Position numbers and translations under genes: made by a program. From NCBI RefSeq assembly GCF_039541915.1, contig NZ_BAABHD010000082.1:1-64000 (forward strand): a stretch of DNA of 64,000 nt. The letters are read 5' to 3'. Below the pieces are notes generated by a model. The model was not told the origin of the DNA, did not search any database, and was given only the letters and a program-made list of their open reading frames with translations. Origin of the DNA: Nibrella saemangeumensis. Its GTDB lineage: Bacteria; Bacteroidota; Bacteroidia; Cytophagales; Spirosomataceae. Of the stretch, positions 8,041-16,969 are shown one piece after another (positions within the stretch are counted from its first letter, which is position 1; every line of letters begins with the position of its first letter).

Positions 8041-8097
8041 AAGAGTGAATAGCTCCGCCACATTTCGCTCTTTCACTCATTCGCTCTTTCACTCTTT
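8016..8097 (+). repeat. 34-bp inverted repeat between pcaIJ and pcaF built of 8-nt units
   Basis: The left arm 8016-8049 and right arm 8064-8097 are complementary over 34 bases with a single mismatch, separated by 14 bases. Both are made of near-repeats of gtgaaaga/gcgaatga or their complements. The left arm lies mostly inside the pcaIJ coding end. The right arm ends 5 bases before the pcaF ATG, so a folded transcript would bury the pcaF start region. There is no downstream U-run of terminator type beyond cttta. Confidence 0.75.
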
Positions 8098-8102
8098 ATA
8101 TT

Positions 8103-9311
8103 ATGGACGCATTCATCATTGACGCCATCCGTACCCCCATCGGAAGTTTTGGGGGAAGCCTGTCGCCCGTGCGGGCCGACGATCTGGCGGCATTACCTAT
8201 AAAAGAACTGCTCGGCCGAAATCCGAACATTCCGGCTAATGCTATTGACGATGTCATTCTGGGCTGCCACAACCAGGCCGGCGAAGACAACCGCAACGTA
8301 GCGCGTATGGCGCTTTTGCTGGCCGGACTACCCTACACTGTTCCGGGGGAGACCGTAAACCGGCTGTGTTCGTCGGGCATGTCGGCCATCATCCACGCCA
8401 ACCGGGCGATTAAGGCAGGCGATGGTGACGTCTTTATTGCCGGCGGCATGGAGCACATGACGCGGGGCCCCTGGGTGATTTCCAAAACGTCGAAGCCATT
8501 TGGTAACGACGCGCAAATGTTTGACTCGAGCTTTGGCTGGCGGTTTGTGAACCCGAAGCTGCACGCCATGTACGGCACCGACGCGATGGGAGTCACGGCA
8601 GAAAACCTGGCTGAGTTGTATGCCATCAGTCGGGAGGATCAGGATCTGTTTGCTTATAACTCTCAACAAAAAGCTACTCAGGCTCAACAGGTGGGCCGGT
8701 TAGCTGCGGAAATTATTGGGGTAGAGATCCCGTCGAAGAAAGGACCGGCTACGATTTTCGATACCGATGAATTTGTGAAACCCCAAACCACGCCCGATGT
8801 GTTGGCCAAATTGAAGCCGTCCTTTAAAAAAGAGGGTGGAACGGTTACGGCCGGTAACTCATCGGGGCTCAACGATGGGGCCGCAGCTATGTTCATTGCA
8901 TCTGAAGACGCTGTGAACAGGTACAACCTGACGCCCAAAGCCCGCATTGTAGCCTCCGCCGTAGTTGGTGTTGAGCCGCGCATCATGGGCATTGGACCCG
9001 TTCCGGCTACGCAGAAAGTGCTGCAGAAAACCGGGCTTACGCTGAATGATATGGACGTAATTGAACTGAACGAAGCCTTTGCCGCTCAATCGCTGGCTTG
9101 CATCCGGGCGTTAGGGCTGGCAGACAACGACCCCCGCATTAACCCCAATGGCGGAGCCATCGCTTTGGGGCACCCGCTGGGTATGTCAGGTACCCGGCTG
9201 GTGCAAACCGCTACGCTGGAGTTGCATCGGCAGAACAAGCGTTACGCCCTGGCTACCCTGTGCGTTGGTGTAGGCATGGGGTATGCAATGATTATTGAGC
9301 GGGTGGTATAA
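8103..9311 (+). CDS. pcaF: 3-oxoadipyl-CoA thiolase
   Basis: The last step of the branch, cleaving 3-oxoadipyl-CoA to succinyl-CoA and acetyl-CoA. A 402-residue thiolase with nucleophile Cys89 (NRLCSSGMSAI), the histidine motif GGAIALGHPLGMSG, and the second cysteine in ATLCVGVGMG near the C-terminus. Length and motifs are normal for PcaF/PaaJ-type thiolases; the operon position selects 3-oxoadipyl-CoA. It is the final plus-strand gene of the operon, 16 bp from the convergent esterase gene, and no clear terminator is visible in the gap. Confidence 0.94.
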   Translation: MDAFIIDAIRTPIGSFGGSLSPVRADDLAALPIKELLGRNPNIPANAIDDVILGCHNQAGEDNRNVARMALLLAGLPYTVPGETVNRLCSSGMSAIIHANRAIKAGDGDVFIAGGMEHMTRGPWVISKTSKPFGNDAQMFDSSFGWRFVNPKLHAMYGTDAMGVTAENLAELYAISREDQDLFAYNSQQKATQAQQVGRLAAEIIGVEIPSKKGPATIFDTDEFVKPQTTPDVLAKLKPSFKKEGGTVTAGNSSGLNDGAAAMFIASEDAVNRYNLTPKARIVASAVVGVEPRIMGIGPVPATQKVLQKTGLTLNDMDVIELNEAFAAQSLACIRALGLADNDPRINPNGGAIALGHPLGMSGTRLVQTATLELHRQNKRYALATLCVGVGMGYAMIIERVV

Positions 9312-9327
9312 TTGACGAAAGACTTTT

Positions 9328-10458
9328 TTATTGCTGAAACAACAAGGGAGCAAACTGGTACAGGTTGTTACGCCAGGCTAAATAGGTATGGCCGCCCGGT
9401 ACCTCCGTGTACCGGTACTTGATACCGTATTTATCGAACAGCGCCATGGTGTTCTTGTTGTTCTGGTAGGCAATGTCCTTGTCTCCACCCATCGCAATCC
9501 AGAACAGCTTCCAATTATTAATCTGCGGATTTTTCAGCACCTGAGCATATTTGGCTTCCAACTCCGACAAGACAGGCGGGAAATAACCGGTACTCAGCGG
9601 CAAGACGTAGCTGAACTTTTCGGGATTCCACAACGCGATGTTCATCGTCTGGATACCGCCCATCGACAGACCCGCCAGTGCCCGGTGCTCGCGTTGGCTG
9701 GATACGCTGTAGTTCTTTTCGACGAACGGGATAATGTCGGTCAGCAGGTCTTTGGCAAAGGGGTCCTGCTCCGGACCGGCACCCATCGCCAGGGCGGTAC
9801 CCGGTACATGCCCGGCCGGCATGACCACGACCATCGGCCTGATTTTGCCTTCGGCCAGCAGATTATCCAGGATAAAGTTGGCCTTTCCTACCGTAGTCCA
9901 CGACGCATCATTGTCTCCACCACCGTGCAGCAGGTACAGCACGGGTAACTTTTCTTTTAAGGTAGCGTAGCCCGGTGGGGTATACACGTGCATCCGGCGC
10001 GTGATACCCAGCGATGAAGACGGATACCAGACCGACTCGACCCGCCCGTGCGGCACATTTTTCACCGCCAGGTAATCGGTATCCTTCCCCGCCAGTTCAA
10101 AGATGTTTGATATGCCGTTCTGCGATTCTTTGAACTTCGGGTTTTTCGGGTCGAAGGTTTTGACGCCATCCACCGTAAAGTCGTAGGTGTAGACATTCGG
10201 GCTCAGTGGCCCCAGCACCAGCGACCAGACACCGGTTGGCTCTTTGGTGAGTTTCTGATTGGGAAAGCCGCTGGGAAAATCACCTGACACGGTAACATCA
10301 GACGCTTTGGGCGCGTAGATGCGAAGCTGCACCCGATTCTCAGGCAGCAACTTGGGCGAAACCAGCGTGTCATTGGGCGTATTGCTGCGAAAATTCGGCT
10401 GGGCATTAGCCCAAACGGGTAGCATTAGCAGGGTAAGGAGGAGTAACCGGGGCGTCAT
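9328..10458 (-). CDS. Secreted feruloyl-esterase-like hydrolase with CBM48-type N-domain
   Basis: A 376-residue exported protein: signal peptide at 1-19 (LLLLTLLMLPVWANAQ), a beta-sandwich domain of the E-set/CBM48 type at about 40-120 (RVQLRIYAPKASDVTVSGDF), and an esterase-D-like domain at about 140-375. The esterase domain has LLHGGGDNDASW, nucleophile motif GLSMGG and histidine motif PGGHTYLAWRNNL. This arrangement is that of CE1-like esterases near xylan and lignocellulose genes. Some of these release ferulate or p-coumarate from cell-wall polysaccharides, which would connect it to the adjacent aromatic-acid operon. Acetylated sugars are an alternative substrate. The family is confident; the substrate is inference. 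Confidence 0.75.
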   Translation of the reverse strand: MTPRLLLLTLLMLPVWANAQPNFRSNTPNDTLVSPKLLPENRVQLRIYAPKASDVTVSGDFPSGFPNQKLTKEPTGVWSLVLGPLSPNVYTYDFTVDGVKTFDPKNPKFKESQNGISNIFELAGKDTDYLAVKNVPHGRVESVWYPSSSLGITRRMHVYTPPGYATLKEKLPVLYLLHGGGDNDASWTTVGKANFILDNLLAEGKIRPMVVVMPAGHVPGTALAMGAGPEQDPFAKDLLTDIIPFVEKNYSVSSQREHRALAGLSMGGIQTMNIALWNPEKFSYVLPLSTGYFPPVLSELEAKYAQVLKNPQINNWKLFWIAMGGDKDIAYQNNKNTMALFDKYGIKYRYTEVPGGHTYLAWRNNLYQFAPLLFQQ

Positions 10459-10489
10459 GAGTAATTAGTTGAGTGGTTAATTAGTTTGT
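10459..10489 (-). repeat. Octad tract directly before the feruloyl-esterase-like gene
   Basis: On the minus strand the bases before the ATG read in 8-base steps aattaacc, actcaact, aattactc and then ATG. This is the same AACC/ACTC octad style as the tracts before pcaG and in the ring-cleavage operon, again ending exactly at the start codon and in the same orientation relative to the gene. Confidence 0.55.
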
Positions 10490-10513
10490 CGGCTCTTGTG
10501 TGAATATTTATCG

Positions 10514-11401
10514 TCAGGGGGCTTTGGTGAGGAGGCCGTTGAAGGCAAGCCATTCGCCGAAGCGGTCAATCCAGCTATCGACCGGCAGGTTCTGCTTCCG
10601 CATACCAAACCCATGCCCACCTTTAGCGTACATATGCAATTCGGCGGGTTTGCCGGCCGCGATCCAGTCGTTGTACAGTTTGGTGCTCTGCGGGGCAAAA
10701 CCCAGTTGATCATCTGTGGCCGCTGCCACAAAGAGCGGTGGCGCATCGGCCGGAACCTTGGAGTTATCCAAAGCACCCGTATAGGCATAGATTGGGGCTA
10801 CAAAGGCAGGCCGGTTGGTTGCCGTATACGAAAACGCCACGCCAGCTGCGACCGTACCACCGGCCGAAAAGCCAATAATGCCGATGCGGGTGGGGTTGAC
10901 CCCATACTGGGCTGCGTGTTCCCGGATATACTCAATCGCTTTCCGGCCGTCCGCAATTGCCAGCGGAACGACAGGTGCGTTTTCGGCATCCAGTTTTTTC
11001 ATGCCGCGCATCTTTGGCATCAGTTCGGCAACGGGGTCATCCGTTATACTGCGGACTACCCGGTATTTGAGCACAAAAGCCGTTACGCCTTTAGCCGCCA
11101 ACCATTTGGCTACGTCAATGCCCTCGCTATCGATGGAAAGGGTGTGAAACGCACCGCCCGGGCAGATTACGATGGCGGTGCCATTAGCTGTGCCGGGCTG
11201 AGGCTGGTAGACGGTTAAGGATGGACTAACTACGTTATATACCACCCTCGTATTAAACATATTTTTAGTGCTTTCCTTTTCCTGCCAGTCCCAGCCTTCG
11301 GAGCCGGGTGCCTTGCCGGAGTACAACGGAATTACCTGCTGAGCCTGGGCAGACCAGCCACATAGCAGCAACAGAGCGAGGGTTTTCGTAAACAGATGCA
11401 T
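10514..11401 (-). CDS. Secreted alpha/beta-hydrolase, acetyl-esterase-like
   Basis: A 295-residue exported hydrolase. The signal peptide covers about 1-20 (LLLLCGWSAQAQ). The mature part has an oxyanion region ICPGGAFH, nucleophile motif GFSAGG and a terminal histidine in KGGHGFGM. The N-terminal PLYSGKAPGSEGW segment is common in Bacteroidota BD-FAE-like and xylan acetyl-esterase-like proteins near polysaccharide genes. It lies upstream of the feruloyl-esterase-like gene on the same strand with 55 bp between them, so the two are probably co-transcribed. A role in removing acyl groups from plant glycans or phenolic glycosides is inferred from context. Confidence 0.7.
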   Translation of the reverse strand: MHLFTKTLALLLLCGWSAQAQQVIPLYSGKAPGSEGWDWQEKESTKNMFNTRVVYNVVSPSLTVYQPQPGTANGTAIVICPGGAFHTLSIDSEGIDVAKWLAAKGVTAFVLKYRVVRSITDDPVAELMPKMRGMKKLDAENAPVVPLAIADGRKAIEYIREHAAQYGVNPTRIGIIGFSAGGTVAAGVAFSYTATNRPAFVAPIYAYTGALDNSKVPADAPPLFVAAATDDQLGFAPQSTKLYNDWIAAGKPAELHMYAKGGHGFGMRKQNLPVDSWIDRFGEWLAFNGLLTKAP

Positions 11402-11428
11402 CGTAGGTATAGCTTGAGTTAGGAGAGA

Positions 11429-12682
11429 CTAAGACTTTTGTACTGATTTCCGGTTCAGGGTTTCTTTGTCGAACCCGGCAATCTGACGGTACCGGTCCAT
11501 GACGGCTTTCAGTTCTTCGTAGGGAACAGCATCGTTCGGATCGTTAAATCCGTCCGGGGCGGCTTCTTCCATCATGTCCAAAATCTGGTCCGGGCCTTTC
11601 TGCCGGTTTTGCAGCACCACCCTGGCCGTTGCCGGCAGCCGCTCGCGTTCATACCGCTCCAGCGCCTGATTGGCATCCATTTCTTCGACCAGGGCTTGTG
11701 TTACCGCTTCGGCATCCAGAATGGCCTGAGAGGCACCGTTGGAACCGATAGGATACATCGGGTGGGCAGCATCGCCGAGCAGCGTTACCCGGCCATATGT
11801 CCAGCGGTCCAGCGGGTCACGGTCTGACATCGGGAACTCATACACCGCCTTTGCGTCCGCAATCATGGCGCGTACATCCAGCCAGTCGAATTGCCAGTTC
11901 TGGTAGATGCTTACTAACCGCTCCTGGTCGGCCTGGCGGTTCCAGTCGCGAATTTGCATGTGGTAATCGTCCGGCTCCCGCAGATTGGCTACCCAGTTGA
12001 TGAGCTGAAGACCGGATTCGTCCACTTCCCGAATGGGATAGGCAACCATTTTTTGCTTCAGGCTCCCAATCATAACCATGGACCGGCCTGTCAGGAAGGG
12101 AGGCATTACCGTGGTGCCCCGGTACAGCACATTCCCCGAAAAACGTGGCCCTGCTTCGTTCGGATACAATTGTTTACGCACCACCGAATGAATACCGTCG
12201 CAACCAATGAGCACATCGCCGGTATCGTTGCTGACTACCTCACCCGTTTCCCGGTTGATGAAGGTGGCGGTTACCGCTGTATCGGTCTGCGCAAACGACG
12301 CCAAATGATGACCCGTGCGAACGGCATCCGGACCAATTACCCGCTGTACCTGTTCAAACAACAGCCATTGGAAGTCACCCCGGTGGACCGAGAACTGTGG
12401 CCAGTGGTAACCGGCATATCGCCCGCGGGGTTCTTCCCAAAACAACTGACCGTGCTTGTTGTAGTAGCGGAGGTCCTGGGTCTCGACGGCGATTTGCGCC
12501 AGACGTTCGGCTAATCCCAAATCCGTTAGTACCCGCACACTATGGGGTAACAGATTGATGCCGACACCCAGGTGCTTTATCTGAGCGGCTGATTCATAGA
12601 CCTGTACGGTGAAACCTGCCTGATGCAAACTGAGGGCCGTAGTCAGGCCGCCGATACCTCCGCCAATAATAAGTACTCTCAT
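11429..12682 (-). CDS. Group A FAD-dependent aromatic monooxygenase
   Basis: A 417-residue flavoprotein hydroxylase. The FAD-binding fold starts at the N-terminus (VLIIGGGIGGLTTALSLHQA), followed by the DG motif IGCDGIHSVVRK and the GD motif LLGDAAHPMYPIGSNGASQA. It resembles PhzS-like and salicylate-hydroxylase-like enzymes, with no membrane segment. The frame extends nine codons upstream to 12709, but the ATG at 12682 puts the nucleotide-binding strand at residue 2, as is usual. It is divergent from the AraC gene at 12808 and lies at the head of the minus-strand esterase group. A phenolic acid or a flavonoid-type phenol is a plausible substrate; the sequence does not decide. Confidence 0.78.
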   Translation of the reverse strand: MRVLIIGGGIGGLTTALSLHQAGFTVQVYESAAQIKHLGVGINLLPHSVRVLTDLGLAERLAQIAVETQDLRYYNKHGQLFWEEPRGRYAGYHWPQFSVHRGDFQWLLFEQVQRVIGPDAVRTGHHLASFAQTDTAVTATFINRETGEVVSNDTGDVLIGCDGIHSVVRKQLYPNEAGPRFSGNVLYRGTTVMPPFLTGRSMVMIGSLKQKMVAYPIREVDESGLQLINWVANLREPDDYHMQIRDWNRQADQERLVSIYQNWQFDWLDVRAMIADAKAVYEFPMSDRDPLDRWTYGRVTLLGDAAHPMYPIGSNGASQAILDAEAVTQALVEEMDANQALERYERERLPATARVVLQNRQKGPDQILDMMEEAAPDGFNDPNDAVPYEELKAVMDRYRQIAGFDKETLNRKSVQKS

Positions 12683-12807
12683 GCGTTTACCTGGATGATA
12701 CACGGCCATTCAACCACAGATAGTCGTGTATGGCTTGCAAAAAGATAAAAAGGTAAGGATATAATCTAATCGGATTTTCTTACTTTGTAATAAGGATTAC
12801 CTATTGA

Positions 12808-13737
12808 TTGCCAGTGACGACCTCCTTGAAACAGGACACAAAGAAAATAGCGCCCCTATCGCCCCGCGAACTGAACGTACATCATTTCGGGGGAGAGGGG
12901 CAAATGCCCATGGCTGATTTTCACCACCTGTTTCATATAAACCGGATTGAAGACGTTAGCAAAAAAATCAGATTTCCCCTGCAGCCTCACCGGAAAACGG
13001 TATATGACTTCCTGTTTCTGACCGAAGGTCACACAATCCGTAGCAAAGGATTGCATCAGTACGAATTTTCCGGAAATACGTTCTTTTTTCTGCCGGCCCT
13101 GCAAATCTCTACGCATGAATACCTCAGCCCGGATGCGAAAGGCTTCTTCTGCCACTTCGACGGCATGATTTTCAACAAGCTGTTTCCGAATACACCGTTC
13201 TACGAAGAATTTAGCTTCTGGCATTTTTCAGGCGACCCCCTCGTCCAGATAAGCGACTCCCTGCAGCAGCCGGTGCTGAATATTCTGAATCGTCTGCTGA
13301 CCGAATACGAACCTACCCAGTCGCTGAACACCAATCTGATCACGGCCTATTTGCTGACCCTGTTTACGGAGCTCAGCCTTGTCCGGAAAGCCAGGGGACC
13401 TATGGCCCAGAATGCAGCCGTCAGAGTCACGGAGAAATACAAGAACCTTTTGTCGCAGCATATTTATCAGACCCACAAAGTCACCGAGTATGCGTCTATG
13501 CTCGCCGTCACGCCCGACCACCTGAATAAGTGCGTCAAAGCAACCATCGGTAAAACCTCGCAGGAGTTGCTGGCCGATATGATTGTGCTAGAAGCGAAAG
13601 TGCTGCTTAGACAAACCCCGCTCTCCATCAGCGAAATCGCCTTCAAGTTCTCCGAAACCAATCCTAGTGATTTTACACGTTTTTTTAAGGCCAAGACCGG
13701 CCTCACCCCCAAGGAATTCCGGCAGCAGGCCGACTAA
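12808..13737 (+). CDS. AraC-family transcriptional regulator
   Basis: About 309 residues, with an N-terminal cupin-like sensor domain (about 25-160) and a C-terminal AraC helix-turn-helix domain (about 210-308) containing EIAFKFSETNPSDFTRFFKA and ending GLTPKEFRQQAD. An in-frame stop at 12805-12807 limits the start; only TTG at 12808 or GTG at 12814 keep the full N-terminal domain, so the start codon is not ATG. It sits between a divergent flavin monooxygenase and the TonB receptor and is the nearest regulator to the conserved element at 13797. It is therefore the best candidate to bind that element and its copy at 25201. Confidence 0.78.
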   Translation: MPVTTSLKQDTKKIAPLSPRELNVHHFGGEGQMPMADFHHLFHINRIEDVSKKIRFPLQPHRKTVYDFLFLTEGHTIRSKGLHQYEFSGNTFFFLPALQISTHEYLSPDAKGFFCHFDGMIFNKLFPNTPFYEEFSFWHFSGDPLVQISDSLQQPVLNILNRLLTEYEPTQSLNTNLITAYLLTLFTELSLVRKARGPMAQNAAVRVTEKYKNLLSQHIYQTHKVTEYASMLAVTPDHLNKCVKATIGKTSQELLADMIVLEAKVLLRQTPLSISEIAFKFSETNPSDFTRFFKAKTGLTPKEFRQQAD

Positions 13738-13796
13738 GTTACCAAATAATCAGCTAATTAGATAAAGCAACGGAGTGTGGTCAGCCATTTGTATCG

Positions 13797-13873
13797 CTTC
13801 GGGCAAATGCCGGATTCTGCATAGTTATTGCCGTTAAATGCTAATTTTTCCCGGTGCTGTCCTACTAGTTTTG
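13797..13873 (+). promoter_or_regulatory. Conserved operator-promoter element, copy 1 (TonB receptor)
   Basis: The element reads cttcgggcaaatgccggatt and continues ctgcatagttattgccg, followed downstream by TAGTTTTG at 13866-13873, a good -7 box. The TGCCG words at 13808-13812 and 13829-13833 are 21 bp apart in direct repeat. A near-identical element with identical internal spacing precedes the extradiol dioxygenase at 25311. No -33 TTTG is obvious, which suits an activator-dependent promoter. Confidence 0.65.
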
Positions 13874-13977
13874 TGAAACATATTACCCGAAAAATATAAA
13901 AAGCGAACAGTGCCTGCCAGCACCGTTCGCCCAACATAGGGTAGTTAACTGTCCGTTTCACAAACCCAATCAAAAAA

Positions 13978-16818
13978 ATGCAAAAAAACAGACTTACCAA
14001 AGGAGTCATCCCTTTTTGGGTGCTCTTTCTGCTCTGCGTTCCTCTTTTTGCCCAGACCGGTTCTATTTCCGGCCGGATCATAGATGCCAAAGGAGAAGCC
14101 CTGGTAGGTGCTACGGTGATTATTAAGGGAACGAACAAGGGAAGTACGGCCGACCAGACCGGGGCCTTTACCATCAGCAACGTCGATAATGGGCCACATG
14201 CCCTCGTCGTATCCTTTATCGGTTACAAAACGCGGGAACTTGCCGCTTCGGTACCGCAATCGGGTAATCTGGCCATTACGCTGGAGAGTGATGTATCGGC
14301 GCTGGATGAAGTGGTAGTGACCGGGGTTTTCGACCGGCGGACCCGGATGGAGTCGTCGGTGGCCATTTCGACGCTGAATGCCCGCCAGCTGGAAGCGGTA
14401 GTGCCCAACAGTGCGGCCGATCTGCTCAAAAACCTGCCCGGTGTGTACGTTAACACCTCCAGGGGAGAAGTCGGCAACGCAATTTACACCCGTGGGCTGA
14501 ACCTGAGTGGCGGCTTTTTCTACGTCTCCATGCAGGAAGACGGGCTGCCCATTATGGGGATTACCGGCCTGGTTAACCCCGATGGCTACTTACGGGCAGA
14601 TGCCACCATTCAAAAGGTAGAGGGCGTACGCGGTGGTACAGCCTCTATTCTGGGGCCTAATGCGCCGGGCGGTATTTTCAATTACGTATCGAGAACCGGC
14701 GGTACCAAACTGGAAGGCGAACTACGGACCCGGCTGGGTCTGGAAGGCAATGGCCGTCACCCGTATTACCGGGGCGATTTCACCGTGGGCGGACCGCTGT
14801 CGGCCGACAAATCCCTGACGTTTAACATTGGCGGTTTCTATCGCCACGCCAACGGGGCCAAGTACCCGGGCTACCCGCTCAGCTACGGTGGCCAGGTAAA
14901 AGCCAACATCGTAAAAAATTACAGCTCTGGCTCCCTCAAGCTGTACGGCAAGTTCCTCGACGACAATACGGCTCCGTTTGAGTTTACGCCGACCGTCGAC
15001 TTCTCGAACCCGCGTCCGGCCGGCAGCTTCACCAATACCAGCTCTACCCTGATTCAGTCACACCAGTTTACGGTACCGGGTTCCATTACCGGGGGTAAAA
15101 CCTTCGAGTACGACACTCGTAAGGTTGGCGCGTACAACGACAAAGCTATTGGTCTGGTCTGGGAGCAGCAATTTGGCACCGGGTGGACGTTTACCAACAA
15201 TGTTAAATTATCATCGAAAGACCATATCGCCCAGACCACGGCCGTGGTGTTTCCGTTCCGGGTCGACCAGCCTACGTTCTACGGTGTAACCAGCAATATC
15301 GCCCGCTTTGGTACCTATAACTTCTACGACCCGGCAACGGGCCAAAGCTACGGCACCGTTCAGCAGTTACCGCCGGCCGGAGCCGGGCAGCCGCTGCGGT
15401 TCATCCCCAGCAACCTGAACCTGCCCGGTGGAGATGTGTTGCCCAACGCGCTGTTCTACAACCCGAACCCGTATGGCGAGGTAAAGCTGAACGACCTGAT
15501 CAACCAGGCGTCGCTGACGAAGCGGCTCGACAAAATGAGCTTTACGGCTGGTCTGTATTACGCATCCACCAAAGCAACGCGGTTGACCATGGTTCCGGCC
15601 GCTCAAAGTTTTGCTACGGTAGAAGACCGCCCGCGTTCGGTAGCCGTCAGGTACACCAATCTGGCCGGCGCTACATTTGACCTGACCAACGCCAACGGCA
15701 TCACCAACCTGGGTGGCAGTGGCATTTACAACAACGAGGCCCGGATCAACCAGACGGCCGGCTTCTTCGGGCATAACTGGGAGATCACGGATAAGCTGAA
15801 CCTGGACTGGGGGGTACGCGCCGAAAAGTTTGTGATCGACTCGAAGTTCACCACCCCGCGCCGGCTGGCCGACAATACCACCGGCGGGGCCGACGGCAAC
15901 ACATCGACGCTGTATGACGTCCGGGTGTGGACCAGCAACCCCGAGCAAACCTTCAAAAAAGACCTGCTCACCGTTTCGTATTCCGCCGGTCTGAATTATA
16001 AGGTAACTGAAAACATGGCGGTATACGGCCGCTTCTCGCAGGGCCGTAAATCACCGGATCTGAGCTTCTTCATGGATATTGCCAACCAGCAGCTTACGTC
16101 CGATATTGCGGTAGAAGCCCAAAGTATTCAGATGGCCGAACTGGGCCTGAAAATGCGTAAGGAAAAATACAGCCTGTTTGTAACACCCTTCTATACGCTG
16201 CTGAGTAATGTACCCAACTTCCAGATTTTCCAGAACCCGGACCTGACGTACTATGCCCCTCCCCGGGTGTACCAGAAGATTAGAACGGCCGGGGTCGAAC
16301 TGGAAGGAACGTACACGTTTACCCCCAATTTCAGTTTGCGAGCTGTGGGCGTTTTCCAGAACTCGAAAGCCCTGAACTACGCCGTCTACCTGGCCAAAAC
16401 CAATGGTCCGCAGGATGACGAACGGGTAACGTTCGACGGCAATTTCAACGATAACGTCGGTACCATGCTGACCATTACGCCGACGTATACGGTGAATAAG
16501 TTCATGGCGTCCATCAACTACCAGTATATGGGCAAGCGCTGGGCCAACGTGGGCAATGCCTTTGAGTTGCCGGCCTTCAGCGCCTTCGACCTGAATACGT
16601 CGTACCGCTTCAACCGGCATTTCCAGCTGAACGGTTCGATCAACAACATCCTGAATACCTACGGAATCATGGGATGGGCCGCACCGGGTGGTTTCCCGGC
16701 GGCCCTGGATACGCAGGGCTTTACAAAACAGATGCTGGAGGCTAACACGCAGGCCATATACGCGACCCTGCCCATTATGCCCAGAGCCTATTACCTGACG
16801 CTGAGTTACAAGTTTTAA
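13978..16818 (+). CDS. TonB-dependent outer-membrane receptor
   Basis: A 946-residue outer-membrane importer: signal peptide at 1-26 (ending LLCVPLFAQ), carboxypeptidase-regulatory-like domain at about 28-105 (GSISGRIIDAKGEALVGATV), plug domain at about 115-240 (LKNLPGVYVNTSRGEVGNAIYTRG), then a beta-barrel ending in the aromatic-terminated strand YYLTLSYKF. There is no SusD partner next to it and the plug is of the FecA/siderophore-receptor style, so it is not a classical SusC. Its position ahead of an MFS permease and glycosidases, and the operator it shares with the ring-cleavage operon, suggest uptake of a small glycosylated aromatic. An iron chelate is the main alternative. Confidence 0.88.
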   Translation: MQKNRLTKGVIPFWVLFLLCVPLFAQTGSISGRIIDAKGEALVGATVIIKGTNKGSTADQTGAFTISNVDNGPHALVVSFIGYKTRELAASVPQSGNLAITLESDVSALDEVVVTGVFDRRTRMESSVAISTLNARQLEAVVPNSAADLLKNLPGVYVNTSRGEVGNAIYTRGLNLSGGFFYVSMQEDGLPIMGITGLVNPDGYLRADATIQKVEGVRGGTASILGPNAPGGIFNYVSRTGGTKLEGELRTRLGLEGNGRHPYYRGDFTVGGPLSADKSLTFNIGGFYRHANGAKYPGYPLSYGGQVKANIVKNYSSGSLKLYGKFLDDNTAPFEFTPTVDFSNPRPAGSFTNTSSTLIQSHQFTVPGSITGGKTFEYDTRKVGAYNDKAIGLVWEQQFGTGWTFTNNVKLSSKDHIAQTTAVVFPFRVDQPTFYGVTSNIARFGTYNFYDPATGQSYGTVQQLPPAGAGQPLRFIPSNLNLPGGDVLPNALFYNPNPYGEVKLNDLINQASLTKRLDKMSFTAGLYYASTKATRLTMVPAAQSFATVEDRPRSVAVRYTNLAGATFDLTNANGITNLGGSGIYNNEARINQTAGFFGHNWEITDKLNLDWGVRAEKFVIDSKFTTPRRLADNTTGGADGNTSTLYDVRVWTSNPEQTFKKDLLTVSYSAGLNYKVTENMAVYGRFSQGRKSPDLSFFMDIANQQLTSDIAVEAQSIQMAELGLKMRKEKYSLFVTPFYTLLSNVPNFQIFQNPDLTYYAPPRVYQKIRTAGVELEGTYTFTPNFSLRAVGVFQNSKALNYAVYLAKTNGPQDDERVTFDGNFNDNVGTMLTITPTYTVNKFMASINYQYMGKRWANVGNAFELPAFSAFDLNTSYRFNRHFQLNGSINNILNTYGIMGWAAPGGFPAALDTQGFTKQMLEANTQAIYATLPIMPRAYYLTLSYKF

Positions 16819-16824
16819 ATAAGA

Positions 16825-16878
16825 CTCAAAAAAGCAGGAATAGGCAGCTTGATGGTTGTCTATTCCTGCTTTTTTGAG
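16825..16878 (+). terminator. Strong hairpin terminator after the TonB receptor
   Basis: A perfect 19-bp stem pairs 16825-16843 with 16860-16878 across a 16-base loop. The stem contains an A6 run in the left arm and a T6 run in the right arm, so it can act in either direction. It separates the receptor from the MFS gene. Confidence 0.8.
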
Positions 16879-16969
16879 CATACTGTCTTAAAGCCGGCTG
16901 GCTGGGCGAAGCAAAGAATTCGCCGACTAAGCAGTATGGATCTGGAAGTAACTGACTTTAACCCTTATC

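Noticed and set aside
12787..12801. tgtaataagg.ttac shared between the regions before 12808 and 25311
   Set aside because: A 14-base match can arise by chance in 64 kb, and it is absent from the conserved element at 13797.
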